A DNA stretch of 60,951 bases from an uncultured Lachnospiraceae bacterium. GTDB lineage: Bacteria; Bacillota; Clostridia; Lachnospirales; Lachnospiraceae. This document shows, in pieces, positions 6,891 through 15,586 of the stretch (positions are counted from its first letter, which is position 1; every line of letters starts with the position of its first letter). The stretch spans positions 1 to 60,951 of the forward strand of contig CAMNTQ010000015.1 of assembly GCA_946558695.1 (NCBI GenBank). The letters run 5' to 3'. A model generated the notes under the pieces. That model had not been told where the DNA came from, did not search any database, and was given only the letters and a program-made list of their open reading frames with translations. The translations under genes and the position numbers were made by a program.

Positions 6891-9020
6891 TTAATTAATC
6901 TTTTTCAAATAATAGAATCCGTATGCCGGAACATTCAGCGCAACCGGCTGTACGATCTGCCCGGTAAGGATATCCTCATAAATCCCATCCGTCTCATTTA
7001 CCCATGCAATACGGTCATTCTCACTGAAATTAAAGAATCCTATGATCTTATCTCCATCATAATACCTTCCCATTCCCAGAATACTCGCATCCCACGTATC
7101 AATCGTCCATGAATCTGCATAAGACACAAACGCCTTCTCGCTTTTCCGAATGTTTTCAAGCCTTCCAAGACTGCCAAAGATCTTTCCTTCCACCGTATTG
7201 GGATCATCTATCTTCGCAGCATTCTCCCAGTTCATCTTTCCTCTGTGGATATAACGGGAATCAGCTGCTTTATTAGAATCCTCCTTGTATGTATAATCAT
7301 TAACCTGTGCAATCTCATCTCCGCTGTAGAGCACCGGAATCCCCGACTGCATAAACATGTACGCATGAAGAGTAACGTCAAACCGGATCGCCCACTCCAT
7401 TGCAGCCGCATCCTGTTCAAATCCTGCTTTCTCAATTCCGCACATAGAGGCAGTCGTCGCACAGAACCGTGCATCTCCGCTGACCGGATCCGCATTGTAA
7501 AGTTCGCCCCGGCTGTTGCTTTCCCCGGCAATCCCCTGAAAATAATCATTCAGATACTGCTTATGAGAACGCTCTCCTTTTCCTTCCGTCATCAGTGTTC
7601 CATAATCCAGTCCCCATCCGATATCATCATGACAGCGGAGATAATTCAAGAACACATACTCCTTTGGCAGACCGTTTACAATATCCAGCTGCTTCTTCAG
7701 CAGACTCACATCCCGCGTTGCCACTGTGTGCCATGTAGTGGCCATCGTTGTAACATTATATAACATATGGCACTCCGGCTTCTCAACTGTTCCAAAGTAC
7801 GGAACAACCTTTTCCGGCTCCATTACCACTTCACCCAGAAGCAGAACGCTTGGACACACAATCTCGCTGATAATTCTCATCATGCGGACGATCGTATGTA
7901 CCTGCTTTAAATTCCTGCACTGGGTTCCAAGCTCTTTCCAGATATAAGGAACCGCATCAATACGGATAATATCAATTCCTTTATTGGCAAGATAGAGGAA
8001 ATTATACATCATCTCATTAAATACTCTCGGATTTTTATAGTTCAGATCCCACTGATATGGATAGAACGATGTCATAACAAAATGCCCGGCATCCGGAAGC
8101 CATGTAAAATTGCCCGGCGCCGTTGTCGGGAATACCTGCGGCACGGTCTGTTCATACATTTTAGGGATCGTATCATTATTAAAGAAAAAGTACCGGCTCA
8201 TATACTCGCCGTCTCCCTGACGCGCCCGCTTCGCCCACTCATGATCCTGCGAAGTATGGTTCATAACAAAATCCATACATACATTCATGTTCTTTTTGTG
8301 GCAGGCTGCGGTCAAGTCCTCCAGATCCTCCATCGTCCCCAGTTTTTCCTGAACCTTACGGAAATCTGCAACCGCATATCCGCCGTCCGAACGTCCCTCT
8401 ACTGTATCAAGGAACGGCATCAGATGAATGTAATTCACGTTACATTTTTCAAGATAATCCAGCTTCTCTTTAACGCCTTTCATGTTGCCCGCAAAATTAT
8501 CAATATAGAGCATCATACCAAGCATATCGTTGTTCTTGTACCAGTTTGGATCTGCCTCGCGCGCACTGTCAAGCCCTTTCAGATCCTTATTTCTCTCCTC
8601 GTAAAAACGGTAAAGATTGTCGCACAGCTCCGCGAACATGGAATCATTCTCATACAATTCAATGTAGAGCCATTTTAATTCATCCAGATGTTTTTCAAAC
8701 CGTTTTACAAAAACTCGGTCTCTTTTGTCCTGATTCTGATACTCCGTCTCCTGTTCTCTCGAATCCGCCGCTTCAGACTCTTCCTCAACTTGAACTTCTG
8801 CATTTTCCGGATCTGCCTGTGTCTTTGTATCTGCCATTTCTGCTTCTTCCTGTGTCTTTGTATCTGCCGCTTCAGACTCTTCCTGTGACTTTGTATCTGC
8901 CGCTTCTGCTTCTTCCTGAACTGCCAAGTCTTCTGCTTCCTGTTTAGCCTGTACTTTTAAATTGTCCGCTGCCCTTTTTGTAGCTGCCTTCTTCTTTTTT
9001 CTTGTTGATTTGTTACCCAT
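6891..9020 (-). CDS. Amylosucrase-like GH13 enzyme with acidic repeat N-terminus
   Basis: A 709-residue protein. Residues 1-110 are Lys-rich and then acidic, with degenerate repeats around EEAEAADTK and EESEAADTK. The rest follows the amylosucrase (GH13 subfamily 4) plan: a helical domain with LCDNLYRFYEERNKDLKGLD, then YIDNFAGNMKGVKEKLDYL, FVMNHTSQDHEWAK, the nucleophile Asp in IDIIRIDAVPYIWK, the acid Glu in LLLGEVV and HDDIGWG. It probably transfers glucose from sucrose to an alpha-glucan, or hydrolyses a related sugar. There is no signal peptide. The start at 9020 has AAGGAG 6 nt upstream; the 20-residue upstream extension lacks a site. Confidence 0.82.
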   Translation of the reverse strand: MGNKSTRKKKKAATKRAADNLKVQAKQEAEDLAVQEEAEAADTKSQEESEAADTKTQEEAEMADTKTQADPENAEVQVEEESEAADSREQETEYQNQDKRDRVFVKRFEKHLDELKWLYIELYENDSMFAELCDNLYRFYEERNKDLKGLDSAREADPNWYKNNDMLGMMLYIDNFAGNMKGVKEKLDYLEKCNVNYIHLMPFLDTVEGRSDGGYAVADFRKVQEKLGTMEDLEDLTAACHKKNMNVCMDFVMNHTSQDHEWAKRARQGDGEYMSRYFFFNNDTIPKMYEQTVPQVFPTTAPGNFTWLPDAGHFVMTSFYPYQWDLNYKNPRVFNEMMYNFLYLANKGIDIIRIDAVPYIWKELGTQCRNLKQVHTIVRMMRIISEIVCPSVLLLGEVVMEPEKVVPYFGTVEKPECHMLYNVTTMATTWHTVATRDVSLLKKQLDIVNGLPKEYVFLNYLRCHDDIGWGLDYGTLMTEGKGERSHKQYLNDYFQGIAGESNSRGELYNADPVSGDARFCATTASMCGIEKAGFEQDAAAMEWAIRFDVTLHAYMFMQSGIPVLYSGDEIAQVNDYTYKEDSNKAADSRYIHRGKMNWENAAKIDDPNTVEGKIFGSLGRLENIRKSEKAFVSYADSWTIDTWDASILGMGRYYDGDKIIGFFNFSENDRIAWVNETDGIYEDILTGQIVQPVALNVPAYGFYYLKKIN

Positions 9021-9056
9021 ATGCCACTCCTTGCCTTTATAATTTTCGTTTCTTTT

Positions 9057-9120
9057 ATTATACTTCCGGCAAATTTTCATTTCAATGTAATATTACATTT
9101 TTCAGGTAATATGTTACATT
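9057..9120 (-). promoter_or_regulatory. Promoter and twin palindromic boxes upstream of the amylosucrase-like gene
   Basis: On the minus strand, TTGAAA (9080-9085), a 17-nt spacer and TATAAT (9057-9062) form a strong promoter. A perfect 16-bp palindrome, AATGTAATATTACATT (9084-9099), overlaps the -35. An imperfect second copy lies at about 9106-9120. This looks like a repressor operator pair. No regulator gene lies next to it. Confidence 0.7.
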
Positions 9121-9141
9121 TGGAATGATTTAAATGACACT

Positions 9142-9810
9142 TTACTTATAAAGAGATATCAATCTTTCTATATTTATATCCAGTTCCGTATCATCTTCGG
9201 CTACAAGCGCCAATATAGGAAGAGCCGTCAGTTTTTCTATCATTCTGATATTATCTTCCTGCATGACGCCCCCGCTGTAATGATTCAGAATGACGCCCTC
9301 TGCCTGTATGCCATGATTTCTTAGATACTCTGCTGTCATCACAGCCGAATTGATCGTTCCAAGTCCCGCATCCGCCACGATCACGGCAGGAAGCTCCAGC
9401 ATTCTTACAATATCCTCAAGAAGTATCTCCTGCTCATCGTCACAGCGGATGGGACACACAATCCCTCCGCTTCCCTCCACCGTAATATAATCATATGCAT
9501 GAAAAACCTGCATATAGTCCTGCCTGACTTTGTTGAGATCCACAGGATTTCCCTCTAACTTCGCCGCCAGATGAGGAGATACTGCCGTTTCATATAGATA
9601 AGAAAGAAGTGTCTCATCCGGCTGACTGATTCCCGACACTTTTTTTACGTATCCGGCATCGCTCTTCTCGATACTTTCTGCCCCGGAAAGCGCCGCCTTA
9701 TAATATCCCGCCGATAATCCGGCATCCTTTAACTTTTTCACCATCAATGCAGCGACATAGGTTTTCCCGGCATCCGTCCCCGTCCCGGTAACAAACAATC
9801 CTCTACCCAT
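9142..9810 (-). CDS. bioD: Dethiobiotin synthetase
   Basis: A 222-residue ATP-dependent synthase that closes the ureido ring of dethiobiotin from 7,8-diaminopelargonate and CO2. The N-terminal P-loop GTGTDAGKT, the substrate loop YYKAALSG and VEGSGG are all present. Length is normal for BioD. It overlaps bioB by 8 nt and is the last gene of the bioY-bioB-bioD operon. No bioA, bioF or bioW is in the window, so the operon handles uptake and only the last two biosynthetic steps. Confidence 0.92.
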   Translation of the reverse strand: MGRGLFVTGTGTDAGKTYVAALMVKKLKDAGLSAGYYKAALSGAESIEKSDAGYVKKVSGISQPDETLLSYLYETAVSPHLAAKLEGNPVDLNKVRQDYMQVFHAYDYITVEGSGGIVCPIRCDDEQEILLEDIVRMLELPAVIVADAGLGTINSAVMTAEYLRNHGIQAEGVILNHYSGGVMQEDNIRMIEKLTALPILALVAEDDTELDINIERLISLYK

Positions 9811-10777
9811 TGCACAGTACCGTTCTGTAGCCTAATCTCCTGATCATATCCATATCGGATTCAATCGTATATCCTGATGTAGTCAGCATATCCCCGGAAA
9901 TCACTGCATTTGCCCCGGCTTTAAAACAACCTTCACCCTTGTCCTCCATAAGCCCTCTTCCGCCTGCAAGACGGATCGAAGCATCCGGCAGGATAAAGCG
10001 GTAAACTGCCACAATCCGCCGCATATCATCTTCTGTAAGCTTCCCGTTATTCTCATAAGGGGTTCCCGGGATCGGATTCAGCATATTCACCGGAACACTC
10101 TTCACTCCCAGCTCTCTTAAGGAACATGCCATATCTATTCGGTCTTCCTTCGTCTCTCCCAGTCCCATGATACCGCCGCTGCAAACGGTAAGACCTGCTG
10201 CCTTCGCCGCTTTTATCGCCGCCACCTTATCATCAAAGGTATGGGTTGTACAGATATTTGGGAAATTCTTTCGGGACGTCTCAAGGTTATTATGTACTCT
10301 GGTTGCTCCGGCTTCCCTGACCTTTCTAAACTGCGCTTCATTCAAAAGTCCAAAAGAAACGCACACCTCAATATTAATATCTCTTTTGACCGCCCGGATC
10401 GCCGTACACATCTGCGCAATCTCGGAATCATCCAGCGAGCGCCCCGAGGTTACGATCGAATATCTGAGAACCCCTCTGTCTGCATTATATTTTGCCTGCT
10501 TTACAATCTCCTCTGTATCAAGAATCGGGTATTCCTTTGCTTTCGTGCTGTAATATGCGGACTGGGCGCAGTACTTGCAGTTTTCTGAACATCTCCCGCT
10601 TTTTCCGTTGACGATCGTACAGATATCGAATCCATCATGACAAAACTGCCGTCTTATTTCATCCGCCGCCTGACAAAGCTCCTCTAAAGGTTCGTCATAC
10701 AGCGTCAGCGCTTCCTCCTTCGATATGTCCAGGCCGCTTAACACTTTTTCTTTCAGTTCCTGTATCATTGGCATCAT
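9803..10777 (-). CDS. bioB: Biotin synthase (radical SAM)
   Basis: A 324-residue radical-SAM enzyme that inserts sulfur into dethiobiotin. The SAM [4Fe-4S] cluster motif is CSENCKYCAQS. Further BioB features are YSIVTSGR, HNLETSRKNFP, GGIMGLGET, VNMLNPIPGTP and the C-terminal RLAGGRG. GGAGG lies 6 nt before the tandem ATG ATG start. It lies 67 nt downstream of bioY and overlaps bioD, so the three genes are most likely co-transcribed under BirA control. Confidence 0.95.
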   Translation of the reverse strand: MMPMIQELKEKVLSGLDISKEEALTLYDEPLEELCQAADEIRRQFCHDGFDICTIVNGKSGRCSENCKYCAQSAYYSTKAKEYPILDTEEIVKQAKYNADRGVLRYSIVTSGRSLDDSEIAQMCTAIRAVKRDINIEVCVSFGLLNEAQFRKVREAGATRVHNNLETSRKNFPNICTTHTFDDKVAAIKAAKAAGLTVCSGGIMGLGETKEDRIDMACSLRELGVKSVPVNMLNPIPGTPYENNGKLTEDDMRRIVAVYRFILPDASIRLAGGRGLMEDKGEGCFKAGANAVISGDMLTTSGYTIESDMDMIRRLGYRTVLCNG

Positions 10778-10844
10778 TCTTTTCCTCCAAATATCTCAAG
10801 CACATGATTTACTGTTCATCGACACAGTACTTGTGTACCGCACA

Positions 10845-11411
10845 TTATTCTGCATAAAATCCTGCTGTGCGAAGACGGTAACCCACGCCGGATGCCAGAA
10901 TACACAAAATAAAATCACCTGGCATATCCAACGGGAAGCAGGATAACAGAACCACCGCCCACGTTGCCGGAGTATCCGCATAAAAATTAAGAATCATATA
11001 TTTGTAAACAATTCCGATTGCATATGTAACCGCAAATCCGGCAAGACATGCAAGGAAATAATTTTTTGTCCCGGCCTTTTGTTTTTCATTCAAAGTTCCT
11101 GTCACATAAGCAGTAACAACAAACCCAAGAAGATATCCGAAACTCGGTCTGAGCACATATCCGATTCCGCCTCCCGCAGCGAATACAGGAAGTCCCAAAA
11201 GCCCAAGAAGTACATAGCATCCCACTGATAACGCTCCCTTACGCCCTCCCAGAACAAGACCGGCAAGCAGCACAAAAAAGAATTGCAGAGTAAAATAATC
11301 CATATACGGAACCGGCACCTGAATAAACGCACCGATCGCAGTCAATGCAGTAAACATCCCGCAAAGCACCAGATTTTTGGTAGAGATTTTTTTTGCTGCT
11401 GAAGTTTCCAT
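10845..11411 (-). CDS. bioY: BioY biotin transporter (S component)
   Basis: A 188-residue integral membrane protein with about six hydrophobic segments. It contains the BioY signatures ALTAIGAFIQVPVP, TLQFFFVLLAGLVLG and RPSFGYLLGF. It binds biotin and would work alone or with a shared ECF energising module that is not in the window. It is the first gene of the operon and has a BirA-type operator 75 nt upstream. AGGAGG precedes the ATG. Confidence 0.92.
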   Translation of the reverse strand: METSAAKKISTKNLVLCGMFTALTAIGAFIQVPVPYMDYFTLQFFFVLLAGLVLGGRKGALSVGCYVLLGLLGLPVFAAGGGIGYVLRPSFGYLLGFVVTAYVTGTLNEKQKAGTKNYFLACLAGFAVTYAIGIVYKYMILNFYADTPATWAVVLLSCFPLDMPGDFILCILASGVGYRLRTAGFYAE

Positions 11412-11464
11412 AATAAATTCCTCCTGTCACACGGTTGTAAGATACGATAAACGAATCCTTTACA

Positions 11465-11518
11465 ACTATATAACAGGAGGAAATAATTGTCAACTTATTT
11501 TCATTTATAGTTTACAAT
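11465..11518 (-). promoter_or_regulatory. BirA operator and consensus promoter of bioYBD
   Basis: On the minus strand, TTGTAAAC and GTTGACAA form a 15-nt-spaced inverted repeat at 11486-11518, the Firmicute BirA operator pattern. The -35 TTGACA (11488-11493) lies inside the right arm. A 17-nt spacer leads to TATAGT (11465-11470). The left arm contains the stop codon of the upstream uxaB gene. Binding of biotinyl-AMP-loaded BirA would block the promoter. Confidence 0.88.
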
Positions 11519-13008
11519 TCAAAAAACCGTTTCTCATGGCTTCCGCCTTTCTTAATCTGTTTCAAAATTTTCACAGTTCTCTTTTCAAAACCAGAGAGTT
11601 CCGTCAGATTCTCTCCCCAAAAGTCTGTGTTTGCGCACACTGCATGCACCAAATCTTCCTCCGAAGCATCTTGATGCCGGTAATAAAACTCCAATACTGT
11701 TCGCTCGTCGGAAACCGCATACAGTTCGCCTCCTGCCCGCTCTCCGATAAATCCCGCCTCCGTGAGACTGATTCCTCTGTAAAATGCAATATAGAATGCA
11801 AAAGAAGCTGTCATACACTCAGGCAGCGTTCCATATCTTTCCAGATAATCTTTCAGAGACGGCAGCACTCTTGTTCTCCATTTGGAAGTGGAATTGAGGG
11901 ATATAGACAAAAGCTCATGATCAATAAACGGATTTTTAAAACGCTCTATCACGGCATCCGCAAACTTCCTGCAATCTTCTTCCGGCAGAGAAAGAGTCGG
12001 GATGACTTCATCATAAAGCATTTTCTTTATAAATTCCAAAATCACCTTGTCTTCCATGCATTCTCTTACAACCTTCTTTCCTGAAAGATAGCCCCCCAAT
12101 GACATGGCAGTGTGCGCTCCATTAAGAATCCGCACCTTTCTTTCTCTGTAAGGCCCGTAATCTTCCGTGATCCGCACCGGAAGCCCTGCTTTTTCAAAGG
12201 GAAGTTCCTTCTTAATCCATTCCGGAGCCTGTATAACCCATGAGCTATATATTTCTCCCGTATCAATAAAACGGTCCTCATATTGATTTTTCTCATGAAG
12301 AACTGATGCCTCTTTTTGCGGATATCCTGTTACAATCCGGTCAACAAGCGTAGAACAAAACACATTCTCTCTCTCGATCCACGCTAAAAATGCATCGCAA
12401 AGCTTCCACTGCACAGCATATTTTAATACAAACTCTTTCAGCTGTTTTCCATTATCATCAATCAATTCGCAGGGCAGTATAAGAAAACCTTTCCCTTCTT
12501 CCGTCCCGAATTTCTGAAAACGCCGATACAAAAACTGCGTCAGTTTTGCCGGATAAGTCTGCGGCGGCATATCTTCAAAAGCACATGCCGGATGATAGAC
12601 GATTCCCGCTTCAGTTGTATTGCATACAATATATCTAAGCGCCGGATTATCAGCACATGCCATTACTGTTTCGTAATCTCTGTTCATATTCAGGCATCGG
12701 CTTACACAGGATATCACTCTCTTCTCATTCACTTTTCTGCCATGCTCAAATCCACGCAGATATAAAGTATAAAGACCTTCCTGCTCATTCATTCCATCTG
12801 CGCGGTCCGGTTTGTCAGAAGACGGCTGCACCAAAACGATCTTACTGTTAAAGCCTGTCTTTTCATTCATAACATCAACAAAATAATCTGTAAATGCACG
12901 TAGAAAATTACCTTCCCCAAACTGCAGTATCCGCTCCGGGGCAGATTGCAAAAGATACCCGTCATATCCCAGCTTTTCAAGCGTCCCATAATTTAATCTT
13001 TCCATCAT
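11512..13008 (-). CDS. uxaB: Tagaturonate reductase (altronate oxidoreductase)
   Basis: A 498-residue member of the long-chain mannitol dehydrogenase family. It reduces D-tagaturonate to D-altronate with NADH in the galacturonate branch. It shows the Rossmann start ILQFGEGNFLRAFTDYFVD, and the catalytic Lys-Asn-His region RKVRILNGAHTAMSLGGYLSGK. It is the last gene of the uronate operon, 17 nt after uxaA. Its stop codon lies inside the BirA operator of the next transcription unit. Confidence 0.9.
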   Translation of the reverse strand: MMERLNYGTLEKLGYDGYLLQSAPERILQFGEGNFLRAFTDYFVDVMNEKTGFNSKIVLVQPSSDKPDRADGMNEQEGLYTLYLRGFEHGRKVNEKRVISCVSRCLNMNRDYETVMACADNPALRYIVCNTTEAGIVYHPACAFEDMPPQTYPAKLTQFLYRRFQKFGTEEGKGFLILPCELIDDNGKQLKEFVLKYAVQWKLCDAFLAWIERENVFCSTLVDRIVTGYPQKEASVLHEKNQYEDRFIDTGEIYSSWVIQAPEWIKKELPFEKAGLPVRITEDYGPYRERKVRILNGAHTAMSLGGYLSGKKVVRECMEDKVILEFIKKMLYDEVIPTLSLPEEDCRKFADAVIERFKNPFIDHELLSISLNSTSKWRTRVLPSLKDYLERYGTLPECMTASFAFYIAFYRGISLTEAGFIGERAGGELYAVSDERTVLEFYYRHQDASEEDLVHAVCANTDFWGENLTELSGFEKRTVKILKQIKKGGSHEKRFFEL

Positions 13009-13025
13009 CTTTTCCTGCCTTTTAT

Positions 13026-14507
13026 CTAAAGTGTTACCCCTTGTTTAAATATCGCCATATCACGGAATCCAGAAATCTCCGACTTCACCTTTTCACCGGA
13101 GGCTACCGATACTACATAGTCGAAAAGTTTACTTCCAACGTCCGAAAGGCCCGCTCCTTCTGTCATAACCCCACAGTCAAAGTCAATCCATCCCTTCTTT
13201 TTATGGAATAGATCGGAATTACTGGAAATTTTTATTGTGGGAACCGGCGAAGCAAACGGAGTGCCCCTCCCTGTCGTAAACAGCACAATATGCGCTCCGG
13301 ATGCTGCCAAAGCGGTCGAGGCAACCAGATCATTTCCGGGAGCGCTCAATAAATTCAGTCCTGTCGTTTTCACTGGCTCGCCATAAGTTAACACGCCCCT
13401 GACCGGCGCGCTTCCAGACTTCTGAATACAGCCCATAGATTTATCTTCCAGCGTCGAGATTCCGCCATCCTTGTTTCCCGGAGACGGATTTTCATAGATT
13501 ACCTGATCATGGCTTTCAAAATAGTGTTTAAAATCATTGATCATAGAGACAGTTTTTTCAAATAACTCCTCATTTTCACAACGGTTCATCAAGATCGTCT
13601 CCGCCCCGAACATCTCCGGCACTTCCGTAAGAATTGCAGTACCGCCCTGCCCGATCAGCAAATCCGAGCACACGCCGACAGCCGGATTGGCCGTAATACC
13701 TGACAATCCGTCCGATCCGCCGCATTTTAAACCGATGACAAGCTCGCTTAACGGAATCGGCTCCCGCTTCATGTCTCCGGCATGGCCGATCAATTCTCTG
13801 ATCAGCGAAAGCGCCGTTTCTATCTCATCTTCTACAGTCTGCGCATTCAGAAACTTCACTCTTTCTTCATCATAAGAACCAATATATTTTTTTAATTCAT
13901 CTATATTACTGTTCTCACATCCAAGTCCCAATACCAATACGCCGCCGGCATTTGGATGATTGACCAAATCGGCAAGAATCCGTCTTGTATATTCCTGATC
14001 CGCACCCATCTGCGAGCAGCCAAAAGGATGAGCAAAAGCGCAGACCGCCTCAACATTTCCTTTGCGCATACTGCATGACCTGCGCTCGATTTCCGCCGCC
14101 ACACTGTTTACACAGCCCACTGTGGGGACGATCCATATCTCATTGCGCACCCCCGCTCTGCCGTCTGCTCTTCGATAGCCCTGAAAGTATCTCGTCTTTG
14201 CCGGATTCACAGAGAATGCTTGTTTATCATACGTATACCGAATCTTATCTCCCAGCGCTGTTCTCATATTGTGTGTATGAACCCATTCTCCCGCCCGAAT
14301 GGGACACAGCGTAATTCCCACTGCACTGCCGTATTTCATAACGGCTTCCTCTCTATCCATATCCTGAAGTGCGAATTTGTGTCCCTGCGGAATATCCTCC
14401 GAGATGGTAATCTCTGTTTTGCATTCAAAAACTTTTGTTCCTGCATCCAGCTGACAAAGCGCCACGGCAACCTTATCAGCCGGATGTATCTTGATATATT
14501 TCTGCAT
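13026..14507 (-). CDS. uxaA: Altronate dehydratase
   Basis: A 493-residue UxaA/GarD-family dehydratase that converts D-altronate to 2-keto-3-deoxygluconate. The N-terminal SAF-type domain covers residues 1-95 (AVALCQLDAGTKV, GEWVHTHNM). The catalytic part follows with GYRRADGRAGVRNEIWIVPTVGC, FAHPFGCSQMG, GLKCGGSDGLSGITANPAVG and STALAASGAH. The AAGGAAAT ribosome site precedes the ATG. It lies between kdgK and uxaB. Confidence 0.93.
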   Translation of the reverse strand: MQKYIKIHPADKVAVALCQLDAGTKVFECKTEITISEDIPQGHKFALQDMDREEAVMKYGSAVGITLCPIRAGEWVHTHNMRTALGDKIRYTYDKQAFSVNPAKTRYFQGYRRADGRAGVRNEIWIVPTVGCVNSVAAEIERRSCSMRKGNVEAVCAFAHPFGCSQMGADQEYTRRILADLVNHPNAGGVLVLGLGCENSNIDELKKYIGSYDEERVKFLNAQTVEDEIETALSLIRELIGHAGDMKREPIPLSELVIGLKCGGSDGLSGITANPAVGVCSDLLIGQGGTAILTEVPEMFGAETILMNRCENEELFEKTVSMINDFKHYFESHDQVIYENPSPGNKDGGISTLEDKSMGCIQKSGSAPVRGVLTYGEPVKTTGLNLLSAPGNDLVASTALAASGAHIVLFTTGRGTPFASPVPTIKISSNSDLFHKKKGWIDFDCGVMTEGAGLSDVGSKLFDYVVSVASGEKVKSEISGFRDMAIFKQGVTL

Positions 14508-14538
14508 GTTATTTCCTTATATTTATGATGATCTATCG

Positions 14539-15564
14539 TTATCTTTGCACTCTCCCGGAACCGTCGCCTTCCGAAAGCTTCCTTACTTCCTCCGCACTTA
14601 CCATATTAAAATCACCTTCGACTGTATGCTTCAGACAAGATGCCGCCACTGCAAATTCAATAGCGTCCTTGGAGCCGTACCCATCAAGAAGCGCGTAGAT
14701 CAGACCGCCCCCAAAGCTGTCGCCTCCTCCTACACGGTCCACAATATGCATAAGATATCGTTTGCTGAAGTAATACTGTCCGCCGTCATAGAGCATTGCC
14801 GACCAGCCGTTGTCATTTGCAGACAGAGATTCTCTGAGCGTGATCGCTACTTTCGAAAATCCGAAGCGGTCCGCCAATTGCTTCGCGACACTTTTATATC
14901 CCTCATGATTTACTTTCCCGCTGGTTACATCCGTATCCTTTGCCCTGATACCGAATACATCGCTGGCATCCTCTTCATTAGCAATACACACATCCACATA
15001 TCGGCACAATTCTTCCATCGTGCTGCCTGCTTCTTCTTTTGTCCACAGTTTTTTTCTGTAATTCAGATCACACGACACGGTAATTCCAAGCTCTTTCGCC
15101 GTCTTGACTGCTTCCAGGCAAATAGCAGGCAGGTTCCCCTTAAGCGCCGGCGTAATACCTGTAAAATGAAACCAGTCCGCCCCTTTTAATATCTTCTGCC
15201 AGTCAAAATCCTCTGCCTGTGCCTGTGCGATGGCGCTTCCCGCCCGATCATAAATAACCTTCGACGGCCGTTGAGACGCCCCCTTTTCCATGTAGTATAT
15301 CCCCACACGGCCGCCGCCTCTTGCGATACAGGATGTATCCACTCCAAAGCGGCGCAGAGCGTTAATGCCTGCCTGTCCAATCTCATGCTCCGGAAGTTTT
15401 GTCACAAATGCGGCGTCCATTCCATAATTACTCAAAGACACAGCCACATTCGCTTCCCCGCCTCCATATACTGCTCCATATTTCTCAGCCTGCACAAAAC
15501 GATAGTATCCCTCCGGCGCAAGTCTGAGCATAATCTCTCCGAATGTCACAACTCTTTTTGCCAT
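14539..15564 (-). CDS. kdgK: 2-keto-3-deoxygluconate kinase (PfkB family)
   Basis: A 341-residue ribokinase-type sugar kinase. It phosphorylates KDG to KDPG, where both uronate branches meet. It begins VVTFGEIMLRLAPEG, has YGGGEANVAVSLSNYG, and ends with the anion-hole and catalytic-base motif VDRVGGGDSFGGGLIYAL. The substrate assignment rests on the operon, because fructokinases share these motifs. GAAGGAAG precedes the ATG; the gene is 22 nt after the fusion gene. Confidence 0.85.
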   Translation of the reverse strand: MAKRVVTFGEIMLRLAPEGYYRFVQAEKYGAVYGGGEANVAVSLSNYGMDAAFVTKLPEHEIGQAGINALRRFGVDTSCIARGGGRVGIYYMEKGASQRPSKVIYDRAGSAIAQAQAEDFDWQKILKGADWFHFTGITPALKGNLPAICLEAVKTAKELGITVSCDLNYRKKLWTKEEAGSTMEELCRYVDVCIANEEDASDVFGIRAKDTDVTSGKVNHEGYKSVAKQLADRFGFSKVAITLRESLSANDNGWSAMLYDGGQYYFSKRYLMHIVDRVGGGDSFGGGLIYALLDGYGSKDAIEFAVAASCLKHTVEGDFNMVSAEEVRKLSEGDGSGRVQR

Positions 15565-15586
15565 TTTCTTCCTTCACCAAACCTTT

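Noticed and set aside
11412..11520. A possible biotin riboswitch before bioY
   Set aside because: The region is explained by a BirA operator and promoter; no conserved aptamer is seen.
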